A stretch of 37,664 nt of DNA, from contig MFRQ01000107.1 of assembly GCA_001784615.1 (NCBI GenBank), positions 1 to 37,664 of the forward strand, written 5' to 3'. Shown here in pieces: positions 34,164 to 37,664 of the stretch; positions within the stretch are counted from its first letter, which is position 1; the number at the start of each line of letters is the position of its first letter. The notes under the pieces were generated by a model. It was not told where the DNA came from. It worked only from the letters and a program-made list of their open reading frames with translations, and ran no database searches. Made by a program: the position numbers and the translations under genes. This DNA is from Candidatus Melainabacteria bacterium RIFOXYA2_FULL_32_9. GTDB taxonomy: Bacteria > Cyanobacteriota > Vampirovibrionia > Gastranaerophilales > UBA9579.

Positions 34164-35816
34164 ATGAACATGTTTTGCTATCAATGCGAACAAACTGCTC
34201 AGGGAAAAGCTTGCTCTATACAAGGAATTTGTGGCAAGGATCCAGTAACAGCATCACTACAAGATCTCACAATCTATGCCCTTAAAGGATTAGCTATGTA
34301 TGCACATCGATTAAGAGAAATTGGTATAAAAGACCATGACATTGATGTTGCAACAGTTGAAGGCTTATTTACGACTGTTACCAATGTAAATTTTGACCCT
34401 GCTCGTCTACAAAAAATAATTCTAAAACTAGGAGAATTAAAAAATAGAGCGAAAAAACTTTATGAAGAGTCAGCTAATATTCCAGAGATACTTATAGGCC
34501 CAGCAAAATGGACACCAGTTGAAGATTTAAATGGACTTATTCAACAAGGACAAGAAACAACTATTAAAAAAAGGTTGGAGAAACTTGGTGAAGATGTAAT
34601 CAGCCTTCAGGAAATTCTTACTTATGGGCTTAAAGGAGCTGCAGCTTACGCAGACCATGCAATGATTCTTGGACGTGAAGATGATGAAGTATATGGATTC
34701 TTCCATGAAGCTTTAAATTTCCTAACACAAGAAGACCCTACCTTAGATGAATTAGTGGCAATGAACCTAAAATGCGGCGAAGTTAACCTTAAGATAATGG
34801 GATTACTTGATGCTGCCAATACAGGAACTTATGGGCATCCTGAACCAACCGCTGTAAGAACTGAACCCATTAAAGGAAAAGCTATTCTAATATCAGGGCA
34901 TGATTTAAGAGATTTAGCTGAACTATTAAGACAAACAGAAGGTTTGGGAGTAAATATTTATACCCATGGAGAAATGCTACCTGCAAATGCTTATCCTGAA
35001 CTAAAAAAATACAAACACCTCGTAGGAAACTATGGTGGTGCTTGGCAAGATCAGCAAAAAGAATTTGATGAATTTCCAGGTGCAATTCTTATGACAACAA
35101 ACTGTATTCAAAAACCAAGAGAAACTTATAGAGGCAGGATCTTTACCAGTGGTCTTGTGGCATGGCCAGGAGTAACTCACATTTCTGACAGCAATTTTGC
35201 CCCTATAATTGAAGCTGCTCTGAATTCAGAAGGATTTAAAGAAGATGGTCCAGACAAAAAAATTATGGTTGGATTTGGTCATAATGCAGTTTTGGGTGTA
35301 GCAGATAAAGTTGTTGAAGCTGTTAAAAATGGAGATATTAAGCACTTTTTCTTAATTGGAGGATGTGACGGAGCTAAAAGTGGACGTAATTACTATACAG
35401 ACTTAGCTCAAGCTGTCCCAAAAGATGCAGTAATCCTCACATTAGCTTGTGGTAAATATAGATTTAATAAACTTGAATTTGGTGATATTGGTGGAATTCC
35501 TCGTTTATTAGACATTGGCCAGTGTAATGATGCTTATTCTGCTATTCAAATTGCAGTTACGTTAGCTAAAGCATTTGATACTGATGTAAACAGCTTACCA
35601 TTATCAATGATTTTATCGTGGTACGAGCAAAAAGCTGTAGTAATACTTTTAACTTTATTACATCTCGGTATTAAAAATATTCGTCTTGGTCCAACCTTAC
35701 CAGCTTTTATAACACCAAACGTGTTGAATGTATTGGTAGAAAATTTCAATATTATGCCAACTACAACTGTTGAAAACGACTTAAATGCAATTCTTGGTGT
35801 GAAATCCAACTCATAA
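34164..35816 (+). CDS. hcp: Hybrid cluster protein (hydroxylamine/NO reductase)
   Basis: The 550-residue enzyme carries the hybrid Fe-S-O cluster and is linked to NO and hydroxylamine reduction in anaerobes. The N-terminal CYQCEQTAQGKACSIQGIC has spacing CX2CX8CX5C, as in class I (anaerobe) proteins rather than the E. coli class II type. Later hybrid-cluster ligands include the Cys/His/Glu residues in SGHDLRDL, YTHGEMLPANAYPEL, TTNCIQ, IGGCDG, LACGKYRFN and DIGQCND. I choose ATG 34164 because AAAAGGAG lies 9 bases upstream and this gives the usual N-terminus. A GTG at 34113 would add 17 unlikely residues. No hcr reductase gene is near; the ferredoxin-like protein may supply electrons. Confidence 0.97.
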   Translation: MNMFCYQCEQTAQGKACSIQGICGKDPVTASLQDLTIYALKGLAMYAHRLREIGIKDHDIDVATVEGLFTTVTNVNFDPARLQKIILKLGELKNRAKKLYEESANIPEILIGPAKWTPVEDLNGLIQQGQETTIKKRLEKLGEDVISLQEILTYGLKGAAAYADHAMILGREDDEVYGFFHEALNFLTQEDPTLDELVAMNLKCGEVNLKIMGLLDAANTGTYGHPEPTAVRTEPIKGKAILISGHDLRDLAELLRQTEGLGVNIYTHGEMLPANAYPELKKYKHLVGNYGGAWQDQQKEFDEFPGAILMTTNCIQKPRETYRGRIFTSGLVAWPGVTHISDSNFAPIIEAALNSEGFKEDGPDKKIMVGFGHNAVLGVADKVVEAVKNGDIKHFFLIGGCDGAKSGRNYYTDLAQAVPKDAVILTLACGKYRFNKLEFGDIGGIPRLLDIGQCNDAYSAIQIAVTLAKAFDTDVNSLPLSMILSWYEQKAVVILLTLLHLGIKNIRLGPTLPAFITPNVLNVLVENFNIMPTTTVENDLNAILGVKSNS

Positions 35817-35827
35817 ATATCCTAACA

Positions 35828-35869
35828 AAGAGAGATCCGAGATTACTGTAGTAATCTCGGATCTCTCTT
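35828..35869. terminator. Bidirectional terminator hairpin after hcp
   Basis: A perfect 19-bp stem (35828-35846 with 35851-35869; inner bases GATCCGAGATTAC/GTAATCTCGGATC) has a TGTA loop. It lies between convergent hcp and the F-K-G gene. The T-run is short, so efficiency rests on the stem. Confidence 0.8.
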
Positions 35870-35882
35870 CATATATAAGATC

Positions 35883-36527
35883 TTAAGTATTATTTGTGCC
35901 TAAAATTGATCCCAAAATACCTTTAAATAGGCTACCAATCATACTGGGTAATATTCCTGGATCTTTCAAAATTGCTTTTTGTACACCTTTTTGACCACCA
36001 TATCTTATTGAACTTATTAGGCCTTCTAACTCCTGAGTAGTTAACTCCTTTTTTGTATCGTCCAAAACACCTTTAAGAAGAACTTTTGTAATGCTACCTA
36101 ATTCTTTATCTGGAATTGAGTCAACGCCTCCTCGTATTGTAGCCATAATTACTCGTTCTAAATCCTCACGTGGAATCTCTTTTAATATTCTATTTGTAGA
36201 TCCAGTTGCTAGTGAGTTAATTATTTCTTTATTTCGTTCAGGTGAGAATCTTTCTGAAACATCATTTATAACATTTTCAGATACTGATTCTGTTAGCTTT
36301 TGTAATTTTTCAGGAGAAGTATCCCTGATAGCATTTTGAATAGTAGTTGAAAATGTATTTAATAGCTTATTATATCTCTGAATCATTTTATCTTTTTCAG
36401 CAGTACTTAAAGCTAGACGATCATGCCCGTACTCGCTAGTAAAATCCCCTTTAAAAGCAGGTTTATAATTAGAAATATTAGGTATCTTTTCTAAATTTGA
36501 GCCTGAAAATCTAATGTTATTCACCAT
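35883..36527 (-). CDS. Helical hypothetical protein with N-terminal F-K-G motif
   Basis: This 214-residue protein is unknown to me. The N-terminus has NYKPAFKGDFTSE (about residues 20-32), the same P-x-F-K-G-[DE] element as the 26.2-kb protein. Residues ~40-190 form repeated helix pairs (KLQKLTESVSENVINDVSER, LERVIMATIRGGVDS, LGSITKVLLKGVLDDTK), a solenoid-like pattern. The final ~25 residues (ILPSMIGSLFKGILGSILG) are hydrophobic and glycine-rich, a possible membrane-interacting tail. The ATG at 36527 is chosen because GGAGG lies 5-6 bases upstream; a TTG four codons earlier overlaps that Shine-Dalgarno. Confidence 0.78.
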   Translation of the reverse strand: MVNNIRFSGSNLEKIPNISNYKPAFKGDFTSEYGHDRLALSTAEKDKMIQRYNKLLNTFSTTIQNAIRDTSPEKLQKLTESVSENVINDVSERFSPERNKEIINSLATGSTNRILKEIPREDLERVIMATIRGGVDSIPDKELGSITKVLLKGVLDDTKKELTTQELEGLISSIRYGGQKGVQKAILKDPGILPSMIGSLFKGILGSILGTNNT

Positions 36528-36549
36528 TATAGCCTCCAAATGTATAATA

Positions 36550-36595
36550 ATTAAAAGTTATTAGTAACTTTATAAGTTAGCTAATAACTTTTAAT
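36550..36595. repeat. Long hairpin between protease and F-K-G genes
   Basis: About 21 base pairs with one bulge: ATTAAAAGTTATTAG (36550-36564) pairs with CTAATAACTTTTAAT (36581-36595), and TAACTT/AAGTTA closes the inner loop. Possible terminator of the protease transcript or leader structure of the F-K-G gene. The T-rich run lies on the plus-strand side, away from the expected direction. Confidence 0.6.
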
Positions 36596-36637
36596 TGCTA
36601 TTTTTAAATAAAAATTTAAATTTTATTAATGTAATTT

Positions 36638-37459
36638 CTAATTCTTTTTATCTAAATCTTTCTGGATAAGGGATTTCTTTATATATTCCTGCAAGTCTGA
36701 TGATACTTTGATATTTTGCAAAGACAGGTTATATTTCCCAATATCAGCAAGAATTTGCTGTTCTTCATGCAGGCTTTTTGCTTCTTCTTTTGAAACTGAA
36801 TTTAAAGCTTTATTAAAAGCATTCTCAGTGACTTGCTTATCTTTGTTTTCAAGCTTATAAATAAGATGATCCAATGTATGATCATTTGTTACTCTATATT
36901 GTGATAAAATTTCCTGACTAGTAGCTCCATAAGGGAAATTATACAGCCAGTTTAATGTCTTTTTATCTCCCTCAGATAAAGAAATAACACCATATTGATG
37001 AGGAACATACATAATATCATTTGGATACGGGCTATGATCTAAACCAACCGCATGACCTATTTCGTGCAGTATAGTATGATAAACCTCATTTTTATCCTGA
37101 TACTGTGAATGAATAACCCCGTCAGAAAGACCGATGCTTACTTCAGCAGAGAATAATCTTCCTTTAGCATCATAATTAAAGTAACAATGCCCCAATGATG
37201 ATCTTTCAACTCTTTTCCAGTCTAAATTTATTTGAGAATCATTTAAATTATTTACTATCTTAAAAGAAATCTTATTTCTGGATGCCTTATGCCATATATC
37301 CAAAGCATCAATAACCATTTGCTTATATAGATATCCTTCATTCTGCGACTTATACCATCTAAAAGGAGCAATATAAACCGTTAATGGCATGCAGTTATCT
37401 GGCCACCTCACTAATTTATCATTTTTTAAACAATTGTTTAAATATGAAATCAGCTGCAT
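36638..37459 (-). CDS. Matrixin-like zinc metalloprotease, no signal peptide
   Basis: A 273-residue protein with a metzincin-type zinc site HTILHEIGHAVGLDH (H-E-x-x-H-x-x-G-x-x-H, residues ~128-142 region) and a Met-turn DIMYVP shortly after, as in M10/matrixin peptidases. The N-terminal part (RWPDNCMPLTVYIAPFRW) and a helical C-terminal tail (~190-273) resemble predicted Zn-proteases common in Cyanobacteria (COG5549 type). No signal peptide or membrane segment is visible, so it is probably cytosolic or exported by another route. Start ATG preceded by GTAGG. Substrate unknown. Confidence 0.88.
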   Translation of the reverse strand: MQLISYLNNCLKNDKLVRWPDNCMPLTVYIAPFRWYKSQNEGYLYKQMVIDALDIWHKASRNKISFKIVNNLNDSQINLDWKRVERSSLGHCYFNYDAKGRLFSAEVSIGLSDGVIHSQYQDKNEVYHTILHEIGHAVGLDHSPYPNDIMYVPHQYGVISLSEGDKKTLNWLYNFPYGATSQEILSQYRVTNDHTLDHLIYKLENKDKQVTENAFNKALNSVSKEEAKSLHEEQQILADIGKYNLSLQNIKVSSDLQEYIKKSLIQKDLDKKN

Positions 37460-37664
37460 AAATACCTACTTTTAAAGCAATTATCTCCAATTGCTCACTT
37501 ATTAAACAAACTTAAAACAAGAATTTCATTTTGCAAAATATTCTTTAACCAATATACTAATTTTATAATATCCTTAAATAATAATCATGGATTTAATATT
37601 ACTAAAATAAATAACTTTTTCCAGTTACATATAATTATAAGAAGAAATATATAAATTAAGATAT
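37460..37664. other. Non-coding right edge of window
   Basis: No gene is seen. A small hairpin AGCAATT/AATTGCT with loop ATCTCC (37476-37495) lies about 17 bases upstream of the protease start and might be a leader structure. The rest is very AT-rich with no recognised promoter. Confidence 0.35.

Noticed and set aside
1-37664. tRNA genes, rRNA genes, CRISPR arrays, insertion sequences with transposase, prophage
   Set aside because: I found no T-loop-like or clover-leaf segments, no regularly spaced repeats and no transposase or phage proteins. Short or divergent RNAs could be missed without a covariance search.

Overview
The window is AT-rich bacterial chromosome (37.7 kb, densely coding) from what looks like a non-photosynthetic anaerobe. 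The organism is inferred from gene content only. A HydABC-type [FeFe] hydrogenase with Rex, a sensory HydS hydrogenase, a hybrid-cluster protein (Hcp), a cyanobacterial-type cytosolic Zn-protease and hypothetical proteins with an N-terminal F-K-G motif together fit the non-photosynthetic relatives of Cyanobacteria (Melainabacteria/Vampirovibrionia). No rRNA gene is present to confirm this. I saw no tRNA or rRNA gene, CRISPR array, transposase or prophage.

Layout. (1) 1-6.2 kb, mixed: a terminator from an upstream gene, a degenerate family 2 glycosyltransferase, a long-form dihydropteroate synthase, a small unknown protein, a coiled-coil/winged-helix protein divergent from an MnmD-like tRNA methyltransferase, and a second glycosyltransferase. 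(2) 6.2-14.8 kb, minus strand: in transcription order a 2Fe-2S thioredoxin-like protein, HydS, a SpoIIE-type phosphatase, hydC, hydB, hydA and rex. A good Rex-like operator lies just upstream of the first gene. (3) 15.0-17.0 kb: two more glycosyltransferases, the second a close paralogue of the one at 5.1 kb. (4) 17.3-23.3 kb: a type IV pilus motor operon (membrane-anchored double-Roadblock protein, PilB with three extra zinc ribbons, PilT, PilC). (5) 23.4-26.0 kb, minus strand: RumA-type rRNA methyltransferase, GNAT acetyltransferase, ribosomal protein L9. (6) 26.2-31.7 kb: an F-K-G hypothetical protein and a giant five-GAF sensor histidine kinase with no response regulator in the window. (7) 31.9-35.8 kb: TetR regulator plus ferredoxin-like protein, then Rrf2 regulator plus Hcp, each regulator with a clear promoter and overlapping dyad. 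(8) 35.9-37.5 kb, minus strand: a second F-K-G protein and a cytosolic matrixin-like protease.

How the genes work together. HydABC would re-oxidise NADH and ferredoxin by making H2. HydS and its phosphatase would sense H2 or redox state, and Rex would read NADH/NAD+. The operator upstream of a run that ends in rex suggests a closed feedback loop. The TetR/Rrf2/Hcp block looks like a nitrosative or oxidative stress module. The pilus block contains the motor only; pilin, PilM-Q and prepilin peptidase are not in the window. Two short inverted-repeat elements, one with a probable target-site duplication, sit between genes and may affect local expression.
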